Assembly: GCF_048820975.1 (NCBI RefSeq)
Contig: NZ_JBMEUF010000002.1
Coordinates: 558,001 to 622,000, forward strand
Reading direction: 5' to 3'
From: Glaciecola sp048820975
GTDB lineage: Bacteria; Pseudomonadota; Gammaproteobacteria; Enterobacterales; Alteromonadaceae
Length of the DNA: 64,000 nucleotides
Shown: in pieces, positions 52,684-61,185 of the stretch
Layout of the letters: every line of letters begins with the position of its first letter
Position numbering within the stretch: position 1 is the first letter of the stretch
Notes under the pieces: generated by a model
Seen by the model: the letters and a program-made list of their open reading frames with translations, nothing else
What the model was told of the DNA's origin: nothing
Database searches by the model: none
Program-made: the position numbers and the translations under genes

Positions 52684-52911
52684 CTTCGTTTACTCCTGTT
52701 TAACTTCATAATGTTATTGCTCGATACACGAACATAACGAGGCTAAATTTGAAACACACTTTGGCGTTAACCAAACGTGCGTTTTGCATTTAGCTTTAGT
52801 TCAGGAATAAGTATTCGATACGGCTACTTAAAATACCTCAGTAAAATATATAAAAAATATACAATTTAAAAATTAATTCAAAACCAGCCGGTTATGCTAG
52901 TTAAAATCAAT

Positions 52912-55122
52912 TTAGTTTCTGTAGCGTGTAACAATAGGGTCTTTCTCTAATAGCCATTTGAGGCCCCAATCACTGTTTTGGATCAGCTCAATTTCTTGTT
53001 GAGCTTGCGTGGTGTTTCCGTTTAGCAAAGCATATTGTGCTTTTACAAAGGCAAATCCTGGGTGTGATTTTTGAGCGCTAGGCAAAGAAGATATTATTTC
53101 ACCTAATTGCGCTACTTTTGTATCAGCCTTAGCAAACAGTGATTGCTCTCGATAGCAATAAGCTAAGTTGGAAATGTACGTTACGCCATTAGCTAGTATG
53201 TCTGCATCGGATGCTAGATTCGCTTGATGCCCCAGCATATTTTCATAGTACATTATAGCAACCTCGCAATTTCCGCTAAAATAAGCAGCGGCTGCATAGT
53301 TAGCTTTATACCCTAGGCCTGTTTTTTGTGAATCATCAGCTTGTGCTAAGCGCTTCAACCAACTTTCTGCTTGGTCTAAGCCAATTTTGGCGTAGGTAAT
53401 GGTTTGTATAGGAATGCCAAAGCCGTGCTGGTCTGTTAAGGGCTCAACTATGCTTACCACGGTTTCAAGATCATTCGTTTGCAATGCGTGCCAAGCAAAA
53501 GCCAGCTTATAATAGTAGTCAGTAGGGGAAACTAAATCCTGAATGGTTTTTAGTGTTTTATCGGCTTTGCTGCCTTGCATATTCAAACGGTAACTGTACG
53601 CCAAACCCAATAAGCAATTCGTATTGCCAGGACTTGTATTTATGCAAGTTTCGTAGCTTTGTATTGCTTTATCTAACTTCCCTAAAGACTGATTAGTTTG
53701 GCCAATGCCCCACTGAATTACACTAGAAAGCGGCGCTATTTTTTTCGCTCGCAGGTAGAGCTCTCGCGCTTTTTCAGGTTGGTAATTGGCGCGTAGCAAA
53801 TTAGCATAATTCACCAAGGCTAAATATAGCTTAGGTTTTTGGCTAAGCGCTTTTTCAAAAGATGCTTTCGATAAATCAAATTTCCCTTTGTTGTAGTAGA
53901 AAATACCATATGCCGCATGGGCTTCAGGTAAATTAGGGTTTATGGCTAGGGCATTGTTAATGGCTTCTTGAAAAAGCTCAGAGGCTTCTTGAGGTTTAAG
54001 CGCTTTTTGTTGCTGTAATAGTAAATACGACACGCCCAAATCTACAAAGGCCATGTCATAGTTTGGATCAAGCAAAGTAGCCATTAAAAACTCGTCTTTT
54101 GCTTTCACTACGGCTTCTATATTACCTATTTGATTCAACCTTCTACCGCGAAGTACGTGCAAGAAAGCTTCACTTGATTCAGGCTGGTAGCGCAGCTTAC
54201 TTTTTTCAAATTCGGTGAAGCTTGCGTCCATAGATTGGGCAATATCGGTGCTTATTTCAAATTGAATGGCAAAACCATTTTCTTGGGATGCAGTAAATAC
54301 TCTTGACCAACCAATGGTACCGCTAATTGCGTTCACTAGCTGCACAGTTGTGCGCATCGCGTTTTTTTCTTCACGCACCGAGCCTTCTAAAATGTAAGTA
54401 ACACCAAGCTCTTTCGCTATGTCTTTTGCATTCATATTTGTATCTTTGTAGGCAAAAGATGAGCGGCGAGAAATTACGCTAAAACCATCTACTGTGTTTA
54501 ACTGATGGATAATTTCATCGGCAAGCCCATCTGCAAAAAACGCCAATTGTGCTTCTTTATCAAAAACTTCAAAGGGCAGTACTGCAATGGATGTAGGCGG
54601 AGGCTGCGCGGGCTCCTGCTTATGCGTTAACATAAAGCCTAAGGTAATTATTACGAGTAATAAGCCTGCTAATACCACGTACTTTCGCTTGTGCGGTTTA
54701 GTTGTTAGCCTTGAATCTTGCGGTGTGGCGGGAATGGGAGTACTAGCTTCGTATTCACTCTTATGCTCTGTTTGTAGTGCGGGCTTAGGCTCTTCAAGGC
54801 TTACAATATTAGCAACTATTTGGTAGCCTTTTTTAGGCCGCGTTTTAATGTAAGACTCAGGGGAGCTTTCGGCGCTAAGGTATTTCCTCAGGCTTGATAT
54901 TAAGTTATTTAGCGCGTAATCAGTTACATAACGTTCATTCCAAATTTTGAGCATAATGTCTTCACGAGACACCACACCTCCTTTGGCCTCACATAACATG
55001 CAAAGTAGCGCCATTGCTTTGGGTTCAATATTAATCGTTTGAAGCGAGTTACTTAGGGTATTTTCAGCAGGATTTACTAACCAATTTCCAACTTTAAACC
55101 TTCCTTTTACTATTGAGCTCAT
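52912..55122 (-). CDS. CadC-type transmembrane regulator with TolB-N-like domain and TPRs
   Basis: A 736-residue membrane-bound transcription factor. N-terminal OmpR-type winged helix (KPMALLCMLC-like AMALLCMLCEAKGGVVSRED, TDYALNNLISSLRKYL, YIKTRPKKGYQIV), proline-rich linker, one membrane helix at about residues 148-164 (VLAGLLLVIITLGFML), then periplasmic domain starting SIAVLPFEVFDKEAQ with GLADEIIHQL and YILEGSVREE, followed by TPRs. ToxR/CadC-like proteins sense a periplasmic state and bind DNA from the membrane. The ATG at 55122 has GGAAGGAT; an upstream TTG adds 7 residues. It may regulate the lipoprotein gene 228 bases downstream. Confidence 0.88.
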   Translation of the reverse strand: MSSIVKGRFKVGNWLVNPAENTLSNSLQTINIEPKAMALLCMLCEAKGGVVSREDIMLKIWNERYVTDYALNNLISSLRKYLSAESSPESYIKTRPKKGYQIVANIVSLEEPKPALQTEHKSEYEASTPIPATPQDSRLTTKPHKRKYVVLAGLLLVIITLGFMLTHKQEPAQPPPTSIAVLPFEVFDKEAQLAFFADGLADEIIHQLNTVDGFSVISRRSSFAYKDTNMNAKDIAKELGVTYILEGSVREEKNAMRTTVQLVNAISGTIGWSRVFTASQENGFAIQFEISTDIAQSMDASFTEFEKSKLRYQPESSEAFLHVLRGRRLNQIGNIEAVVKAKDEFLMATLLDPNYDMAFVDLGVSYLLLQQQKALKPQEASELFQEAINNALAINPNLPEAHAAYGIFYYNKGKFDLSKASFEKALSQKPKLYLALVNYANLLRANYQPEKARELYLRAKKIAPLSSVIQWGIGQTNQSLGKLDKAIQSYETCINTSPGNTNCLLGLAYSYRLNMQGSKADKTLKTIQDLVSPTDYYYKLAFAWHALQTNDLETVVSIVEPLTDQHGFGIPIQTITYAKIGLDQAESWLKRLAQADDSQKTGLGYKANYAAAAYFSGNCEVAIMYYENMLGHQANLASDADILANGVTYISNLAYCYREQSLFAKADTKVAQLGEIISSLPSAQKSHPGFAFVKAQYALLNGNTTQAQQEIELIQNSDWGLKWLLEKDPIVTRYRN

Positions 55123-55262
55123 ATCCTTCCAAGCAGCGTACAAAATTCAAGCAATCATAGTATAGGATTACTTGAATAGTTACTAGCTAGTTTATAGATA
55201 TGAACCACTTGGCGTTACAGGCTCTAACAACTCAAGTGGTGTACTGAGTTTTCAAATTTTAT

Positions 55263-55523
55263 CTATGACAGTTTGTAGCGTCTAAGCGACACAAGTCCCA
55301 ATCCAACTAAGCCTATTAAAAATATACCACTTGTTGACGCTGAAGCATTTAATATTTGACCAAAACTAGTCCAGTCAATAGAAACAGAATTACTTAAGAA
55401 TCGGGTTTGCACGTCATGGCCTGCGCTAGATAAAAAGCCTGCTAAGTTATAGCCATCATTAACGTAATTTCCGCCGCTTGCTTGAGCAAATAAAATTATT
55501 GCAGCCAGGCTATTTACTGACAC
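55263..55523 (-). CDS. Small protein with PEP-CTERM-like C-terminal anchor (possibly a truncated gene)
   Basis: An 86-residue frame starting with GTG at 55523, 6 bases after the RidA-like gene stop. The N-terminus (SLAAIILFAQASGG) is only a poor signal peptide without basic residues. The C-terminus (SGIFLIGLVGLGLVSL followed by RRYKLS) is an excellent PEP-CTERM-like tail: hydrophobic helix plus basic cluster. This mix suggests the 3' end of a longer secreted protein, now shortened, or a genuine small anchor protein in the same operon. No ribosome-binding site stands out. Confidence 0.45.
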   Translation of the reverse strand: MSVNSLAAIILFAQASGGNYVNDGYNLAGFLSSAGHDVQTRFLSNSVSIDWTSFGQILNASASTSGIFLIGLVGLGLVSLRRYKLS

Positions 55524-55529
55524 TATTTC

Positions 55530-56057
55530 TTATTCGTTTAATTCAATAACTGCGCTTACTTCGACTGACATATTGCCTGGCAAACTGCTCATACCCACAG
55601 CAGCGCGCGCGGCTTTTCCATCATCACCGAACGCAGTCACAAATAGGTCAGAAAATCCGTTGATGACCCTTGAGTGTTCAACAAAATTGGGGGTGGCCGC
55701 TACCATGCCGTTTATTTGTAGCACTTGCTTCACTTTTGATAAATCACCTACCGCTAGTTTTATAGTCGCCAAAGCACATAGGCCTACTCGTTGAGCCGCC
55801 TCGTAACCTTCACTTACATCTAAATCTTTCCCCAGTATACCTAGTACACTCTTTCCTTCACATGCACCATGCCCTGACAAATACAATGTATTGCCTGAAC
55901 GCCGCCAAGTAACATAGTTGGCAATGGGCTTAACCGGTGCTGGTAATTCAAAACCCGCTTTTTTAAGGCGTGTTTCAGGGCTTGAGCTAATTGTTTCTGC
56001 GTGTAGTGGAAGGGCTACAGAGAGTGACAAAAGCCCAAGTAGTAAAAGATTTTTCAT
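55530..56057 (-). CDS. Exported RidA/YjgF-family protein
   Basis: A 175-residue protein with a clear signal peptide (LLLLGLLSLSVALPLHA). The body follows RidA: NYVTWRRSGNTLYLSGHGAC, GYEAAQRVGLCALATIKLAVG, VKQVLQINGMVAATPNFVEH, and AARAAVGMSSLPGNMSVEVS, where the Arg matches the RidA catalytic arginine. RidA proteins hydrolyse reactive enamines and imines released by PLP enzymes. Export to the periplasm is unusual and fits its operon partner, a Tat-type PLP enzyme encoded upstream. The cysteine pair in GHGACEGKS/GLCALA may form a disulfide. Confidence 0.88.
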   Translation of the reverse strand: MKNLLLLGLLSLSVALPLHAETISSSPETRLKKAGFELPAPVKPIANYVTWRRSGNTLYLSGHGACEGKSVLGILGKDLDVSEGYEAAQRVGLCALATIKLAVGDLSKVKQVLQINGMVAATPNFVEHSRVINGFSDLFVTAFGDDGKAARAAVGMSSLPGNMSVEVSAVIELNE

Positions 56058-56151
56058 GGTGTTCCTTATTTATTTTAAAGTATAAGATTATTGTTATATT
56101 GAATTGCTATGACGAAATGCTACAACCGCCTGAGCTGAATTTAGAGCTTAC

Positions 56152-57486
56152 TTATGCTGAATCAGCTATTTCTTCCAAGGCCAGTACAAATTGATGCATG
56201 TTGTGGGCAGTAGTGAAAACTTGCGGAGTTATTCGAATGCAGCAGCCGCTTGCTAAACCAACGCGAATTACAGTAAATATGCCAAACTCAAGCTCTAAGC
56301 GTTTTTGCAAAGCGCTCACTTCTTCTTTTGAGCTTTGGCCTACCAAACGAAACGAAGCCATTCCTGTACTTGAAGCTTTATCTAAGCCGCCCAAAACTTC
56401 AATGTGTTGCATTTTTCTCGCCTTGCTAGTCCACAAGTTTTGCAAATACAGTAAGCGAGCTTCTTTGTTTGCACCGCCAATTTTATGGTGAAAATCAAGC
56501 GCCGCCGGAATACTCAATATTGAGGCGAAATTACTGGTCGCCATATGTACTCGCGCGTTAACGTTCGTATTGCTGGCATCGTGCTCTCCAGGATATGGGT
56601 GTACTTTTTCTAACGACCTTTCCTTCATATACAAAGCACCCACTCCCACGGGGCTTCCTATCCATTTGTGCAAATTAAAGCCGGCCCAATCCACATTCAA
56701 ATCGGTAATTTTAAAATCAAGCAAACCCCAAGACTGCGCACAATCGCATATAATATCGATGCCTTTTTGCTTAGCGACTTTTGCTATTTCAGCAACAGGT
56801 AGCACCAAGCCATGCTGGTTACTTACATGGGTTAGTAGCATCAATTTAGTACTTGGGTATTGTTCAAATGCTTTAATGTAGATATCTAAAATTTGTTGCT
56901 GGGTAGCTTGCGCGGGCAAAGTAAGCTCTACAGCCTTTAGATTGTTTGTATCACCTAACCAGCGCATTGTGTCTTTAAAGCTAGGGTAGTCAATATCAGT
57001 GTAGAGTACTGTATCGCGGCTAGTCAGGCCTTTATACTGGCGAATCAAGTTGTGTATTGATTCGCTCGCATTTCGCGTAAGCGCTATTTCTTCGTTTTTA
57101 GCCCCTAAGGCCTTTGCAACTTCATTTGAACTCAATTGCATGTCATTACGGTAGTGTTTGCGCGCATAAACTGACAAATGCTTATTTACCATTTGTGTAT
57201 TTTCTATGAAGTTACTTTGCACCGGCGTCGACATTTTGCCCCAATAGCCATGCTCTAAATTAATTATGTTGGGCGCTTTGTCATAAAAGAGTGCAATTTG
57301 CGCCCAAAATGATTCATCTTGTGCGAGTTCTTGCGGGCTTAAATTTTGCAAATTTAGGGGGAAGTTTGGTGTAGTCACAGCCTCAGTAGCATGACTTAAT
57401 GTTGAGTAAGCCATAGTGCCCGCCGCGCCCAAGGCCATTGTTTTAAGCATTTTGCGGCGATTCATTGGTGTAAATTCTGCGCTCAT
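56152..57486 (-). CDS. Tat-exported class V PLP enzyme (isopenicillin N epimerase/aminotransferase-like)
   Basis: A 444-residue fold-type I PLP enzyme. The N-terminus MNRRKMLKTMALGAAGTMAYS has twin arginines followed by a hydrophobic stretch, a Tat signal. The PLP-binding Lys is K274 in GFNLHKWIGSPVGVGALY, the pyridine-N Asp D248 in ICDCAQSW, and NASESIHNL binds the phosphate. Members are called isopenicillin N epimerase-like or cysteine desulfurase-like; the substrate is unknown. The ATG at 57486 has AAGGG. Followed 94 bases later by the exported RidA homologue, which suits clean-up of its enamine by-products. Confidence 0.88.
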   Translation of the reverse strand: MSAEFTPMNRRKMLKTMALGAAGTMAYSTLSHATEAVTTPNFPLNLQNLSPQELAQDESFWAQIALFYDKAPNIINLEHGYWGKMSTPVQSNFIENTQMVNKHLSVYARKHYRNDMQLSSNEVAKALGAKNEEIALTRNASESIHNLIRQYKGLTSRDTVLYTDIDYPSFKDTMRWLGDTNNLKAVELTLPAQATQQQILDIYIKAFEQYPSTKLMLLTHVSNQHGLVLPVAEIAKVAKQKGIDIICDCAQSWGLLDFKITDLNVDWAGFNLHKWIGSPVGVGALYMKERSLEKVHPYPGEHDASNTNVNARVHMATSNFASILSIPAALDFHHKIGGANKEARLLYLQNLWTSKARKMQHIEVLGGLDKASSTGMASFRLVGQSSKEEVSALQKRLELEFGIFTVIRVGLASGCCIRITPQVFTTAHNMHQFVLALEEIADSA

Positions 57487-57612
57487 GATTTAGCCCTTTT
57501 CAACGATTAAAACTATAACTAAGTTTTTAATTTCAAAGGCATAAAGCACATTTCAAGCCAAATAGTGTGGTATGGCTAAGTGCAGCTTGTTAAATGTTGA
57601 TAAGTACTAACT

Positions 57613-57650
57613 AACCACCTGCAATAAGCGCAAACTTATTTGAGGTGGTT
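57613..57650. terminator. Long hairpin between the FG-GAP gene and the PLP-enzyme operon
   Basis: AACCACCT pairs with AGGTGGTT and inner AATAAG with CTTATT, giving a stem of 14 pairs with a small internal mismatch. It lies 50 bases after the FG-GAP gene stop. T-runs are short, so its strength as a terminator is uncertain. Confidence 0.5.
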
Positions 57651-57702
57651 GTTTGCTAGCCTTATTCAAGTTAAATGCTAGAAAGCGTTTGCTAACCCTA
57701 AC

Positions 57703-59589
57703 TTACATCGAAATCGCGTTGCCAGCTTTGATATTCGTGACTACTTTATTTTCACCATTCGTCCAAGTTACATTTACGCTATCAACGTTAGCGCAATCAC
57801 CCAAGCCAAAATGCACACGAGACTTCAGCATGTGGTGATACCCTTCGCCACTGGCTCCCACTAATTGGCTTTGCCTCTTACCGCATGCTGTTATGTCAAC
57901 GCGTGCGCCAATTGGCTGAGCATAGCTGTTCGGTGCGTTCGTTACATTTATCACTACGTAATTATTTTTATATTTGGCCTCTAATTGGTTTTTAGCCAAA
58001 TACCAACTTCCACGTTCATTACCAAAAATTAAATCTAACCGCCCATCTTGGTTATAATCAATTGTAGTAAGGCCTACACCTGTGGCACCTATTTCAAGCG
58101 ATGTTAATCCCGCATTAAGGTGTTTTTGAAACCCACTACCTGCATTATTTATATACACCTTATGCTCCACTGGTAACGCCATATTACCATATGGACTTAT
58201 TGCTAAATCAACATACCCATCATTGTTGAAGTCTCCTGCAGCGGCGTGGGTTGTTTGTTCAACAATATCTATTCCCATAGCTTGGGTTACGTCTACAAAT
58301 TTTCCATTTCGATTTTCTAATAAGTAGGGAGGCATTGGTTTACGCTTTATTTCTTTGGGTTGAGAACTTACATTAGTTACCACAGCACTTAATCTAGATT
58401 TAACGTACCCGCCAATTCTCCACTTTCCGTCTCCTAAATATCCAATGTGCATGCCTTTTAATTCTTCTCCCTCAGGCCAACCTTTCGCGTCCTCAGGCCG
58501 TATTATTAGTTTACCGCTTGCGTAGTGACCATCTCGTAGAGCTTCAACTTTCGTTTTGTTTTTTCCCAGCTGTATATCATATGTAGCATACGTTTCTTGG
58601 ATGTTTTCCAGCGTCAAATTCTCTCCTTCAATGGTTAAATTATCGAACATGAATTTATTGCGGAAAACAAAGAAAGCAAAATTCTTTGCAATAGGGTCGT
58701 AGTAGCTTTCTTTTTGAAATTGAAATAGGCTCCGACTTAAAAACAAATCAAAATCACCATCATTGTCAAAGTCAATTTCTGTAATACTGCTAACAAAGTC
58801 TATATTAGCTAACTCTCCAAAAGCCTTAGCTGTAGCATCTTCAAAAGTACCAACACCATTACCTGTAGATAAAGTTAGATCTCTACCACCATGTACTATT
58901 ATATCTATAATACCGTCGTTATTAACGTCAGTTGTTAAGGCTTTCATCGATAAAGCATCATGGGGAATGGGTAGCGTAATGGGTTGAATAAATTCCCCTC
59001 CGGCATTCTTATAAAGTTGATTGGTTGTTAATGATTTCACTTTTTTAGGTGCAAAACCGGTAACGAATAAATCAAGTGCTGCGTCACTATTTGAATCAAT
59101 AAATTTAACAGCGCGCCCTCTTCCAGGTAAAAAGTCTTCAAATACACCTAGGCGCTCAATTTTTCTATTCTTATCAACTGAAAAATAAACCGGCCTTCTT
59201 GGGTTACCACCATCTCCGCCACCCTGAGCAACTACAATATTGATGTTCCCATCGCCATTGTAATCTGACACACCTACCCCGTGTGTATCACCCTTAATAA
59301 GTTCAACGGGTTGTGAAAATGTTCCCTCTTGGTTCCAATATATTAAAGCGTGAGCGCCGTGATGAGTTACAAGGACATCTTCCCAACCGTTTTGATCAAT
59401 GTCTGAAACAACAGCCGCTCCCCATTTTTTATGATAACTATCACCAAACGGGATGACATCCGTTGTTTTTGTAAACAACGCCTTGTTGTTTGTCTCCGCT
59501 ATTTGTATGTTCTGGCTTGATGAGCAGCTAAATAGCATTAGCGCAAACGCGGCTATATATAAAGGTCTTCGTTCATTAATAGTTTTCAT
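57703..59589 (-). CDS. FG-GAP/VCBS repeat lipoprotein with C-terminal ASPIC/UnbV domain
   Basis: A 628-residue lipoprotein with signal peptide ending LFSC (C22). FG-GAP-type calcium blades recur: VVSDIDQNGWEDVLVT, GVSDYNGDGNINIVVAQ, LTTDVNNDGIIDIIVHGG, EIDFDNDGDFDLFLS, AAGDFNNDGYVDLAIS and TIDYNQDGRLDLIFG, indicating an integrin-like beta-propeller. The C-terminal domain (QPIGARVDITACGKRQSQLV ... SRVHFGLGDCANVDSVNVTW) is ASPIC/UnbV, common near polysaccharide loci. The most likely place is the cell surface, binding a glycan or calcium-dependent partner. It sits downstream of the sulfatases, with a strong terminator between. Confidence 0.88.
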   Translation of the reverse strand: MKTINERRPLYIAAFALMLFSCSSSQNIQIAETNNKALFTKTTDVIPFGDSYHKKWGAAVVSDIDQNGWEDVLVTHHGAHALIYWNQEGTFSQPVELIKGDTHGVGVSDYNGDGNINIVVAQGGGDGGNPRRPVYFSVDKNRKIERLGVFEDFLPGRGRAVKFIDSNSDAALDLFVTGFAPKKVKSLTTNQLYKNAGGEFIQPITLPIPHDALSMKALTTDVNNDGIIDIIVHGGRDLTLSTGNGVGTFEDATAKAFGELANIDFVSSITEIDFDNDGDFDLFLSRSLFQFQKESYYDPIAKNFAFFVFRNKFMFDNLTIEGENLTLENIQETYATYDIQLGKNKTKVEALRDGHYASGKLIIRPEDAKGWPEGEELKGMHIGYLGDGKWRIGGYVKSRLSAVVTNVSSQPKEIKRKPMPPYLLENRNGKFVDVTQAMGIDIVEQTTHAAAGDFNNDGYVDLAISPYGNMALPVEHKVYINNAGSGFQKHLNAGLTSLEIGATGVGLTTIDYNQDGRLDLIFGNERGSWYLAKNQLEAKYKNNYVVINVTNAPNSYAQPIGARVDITACGKRQSQLVGASGEGYHHMLKSRVHFGLGDCANVDSVNVTWTNGENKVVTNIKAGNAISM

Positions 59590-59667
59590 ATTTCGGTCAA
59601 CCGTATTTGGAATATTGATATCAGATCCCCATCTTTGTGGGGATGGAAAATGCGCGAGTTGTACTAA

Positions 59668-59703
59668 TAAAAAAGTGCATTCGAGGGGATTACGAATGCA
59701 CTT
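59668..59703 (-). terminator. Rho-independent terminator after sulfatase gene 1
   Basis: AAGTGCATTCG pairs exactly with CGAATGCACTT (11 pairs) around a 9-base loop. On the minus strand six Ts follow the stem, immediately after the sulfatase stop at 59711. Confidence 0.9.
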
Positions 59704-59710
59704 AGTACTG

Positions 59711-61159
59711 CTACTTTAAGGTAAACGTTTCGCCAAACTTAGGCATATCGTCTTTGCGCCATTGATCACCTTCCCAATGTTGATGAAACCACAAAGGTTG
59801 CACATTTGACCAACTCCAATGAGCCACATCATTCACTAAATCTTGTAAAATAACTGGGTGTGTTTTTGAAAGATCATTGGTTTCAGAAATATCTTTTTCG
59901 ATGTTATAAAGCTGCCATTTACCGGTATTTTTTGTTCTAACAGCTTTCCACTGGTCACGTCTTACCGACACATCATGCGCTGCTTTTCGGTGCCTCATTA
60001 CGTATAAACTTTCACCTTCACGCGCACTAGTACCATCACTAAGGTGGGCCCAAATATCTTTACCATCAAGTTCTTTTTTCGCGGGAGCTTCAGCCCCAGC
60101 TAATGACAAAAACGTTGGATATAAATCTAGGGCAGACACTGGATGTGGGTAGCGCTTAGCCGCCCCTATTTTTGACGGCCAGTGCATCATCATAGGCACA
60201 CGGTGACCACCTTCTCTTGCACTTCCTTTGCCTTCTTTTAAGGGTTTATTAACACCGCCGTATTGAACTTTCCCACCGTTATCACTTAAAAATACAATCA
60301 ATGTATTATCATATTGCCCACTGGCTTTGAGTGATTCAACAATGTTATTTATACCTCTATCAACTGCGTAAACCATTGCTGCATAAGTGCGGCGTTTCTC
60401 GTCTTTGATATGCTTAAACAAAGCTAAATCTTCTTCTTTTGCTTCAAGCGGAACATGCGGAGCATTGTAGGCTAAGTATAAAAAGAAAGGTTGAGAAGTA
60501 TCGTCAGCCGCTTTATTAATAAACTTGATGGCCTCTCTTGATAAGGCATCGGTCATGTATTCTGTTTCACGCACCTCAACACCGTTGTGCTGTAGTGGAG
60601 TAATGTAATCATTGAAAAATTTTACTCCCTGTTTTTTAACGTGTTCATATTGCTTGTAGTATTGTGCAGGAAAAAACTTGTGGCCCCCTCCCAAAAATCC
60701 GTAAAACTCATCAAAACCCCGTGCGTTAGGATGATATTGTGCTTGTTCACCCAAATGCCATTTTCCAATTGCACCGGTAAAATAACCTGCCTTCTGCAAT
60801 GTTTTACTAATGAATTCTTCGTTTGTATCAATGCCAGCAGCAGAACCATTTACCGGCAAGTTAAACTGCGAACCAATTTTATGGGGATAGCGGCCAGTCA
60901 TAAGAGCAGCGCGGCTTGGGCCACAAAAAGGATGGGCTACGTAAGCTGAATCAAAGGTAATACCGCCTTGCGCTAAAGCATCTAAATTAGGGGTTTTAAT
61001 GTCTTTGCTCGCATACTGACTAAAGCCTACATCTGCGTAGCCTTGGTCATCAGTGAGAACAAGTAATATATTCGGCCTAGGCGCTTGCTCTGTCGCTGTC
61101 GCTAAACCTGATAATAAACAGGATGCGCTAAAAATATAGCTAATAAATTTTGTTTTCAT
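59711..61159 (-). CDS. Secreted Cys-type sulfatase (S1 family)
   Basis: A 482-residue exported sulfatase with signal peptide (YIFSASCLLSGLATA). Metal ligands D37-D38 in LTDDQG and the formylglycine site C79 in PFCGPSRAALMTGR mark the type I family; GKWHLG and LSDNGG are also present. C79 must be oxidised to formylglycine by a maturation enzyme, not in the window. Substrate is likely a sulfated marine glycan such as porphyran, carrageenan or agaran, given the agarase-like gene nearby. The upstream sulfatase gene is 26 bases away in the same operon. Confidence 0.94.
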   Translation of the reverse strand: MKTKFISYIFSASCLLSGLATATEQAPRPNILLVLTDDQGYADVGFSQYASKDIKTPNLDALAQGGITFDSAYVAHPFCGPSRAALMTGRYPHKIGSQFNLPVNGSAAGIDTNEEFISKTLQKAGYFTGAIGKWHLGEQAQYHPNARGFDEFYGFLGGGHKFFPAQYYKQYEHVKKQGVKFFNDYITPLQHNGVEVRETEYMTDALSREAIKFINKAADDTSQPFFLYLAYNAPHVPLEAKEEDLALFKHIKDEKRRTYAAMVYAVDRGINNIVESLKASGQYDNTLIVFLSDNGGKVQYGGVNKPLKEGKGSAREGGHRVPMMMHWPSKIGAAKRYPHPVSALDLYPTFLSLAGAEAPAKKELDGKDIWAHLSDGTSAREGESLYVMRHRKAAHDVSVRRDQWKAVRTKNTGKWQLYNIEKDISETNDLSKTHPVILQDLVNDVAHWSWSNVQPLWFHQHWEGDQWRKDDMPKFGETFTLK

Positions 61160-61185
61160 ATATTTCTTCTTTAATTAGGTTTTGC

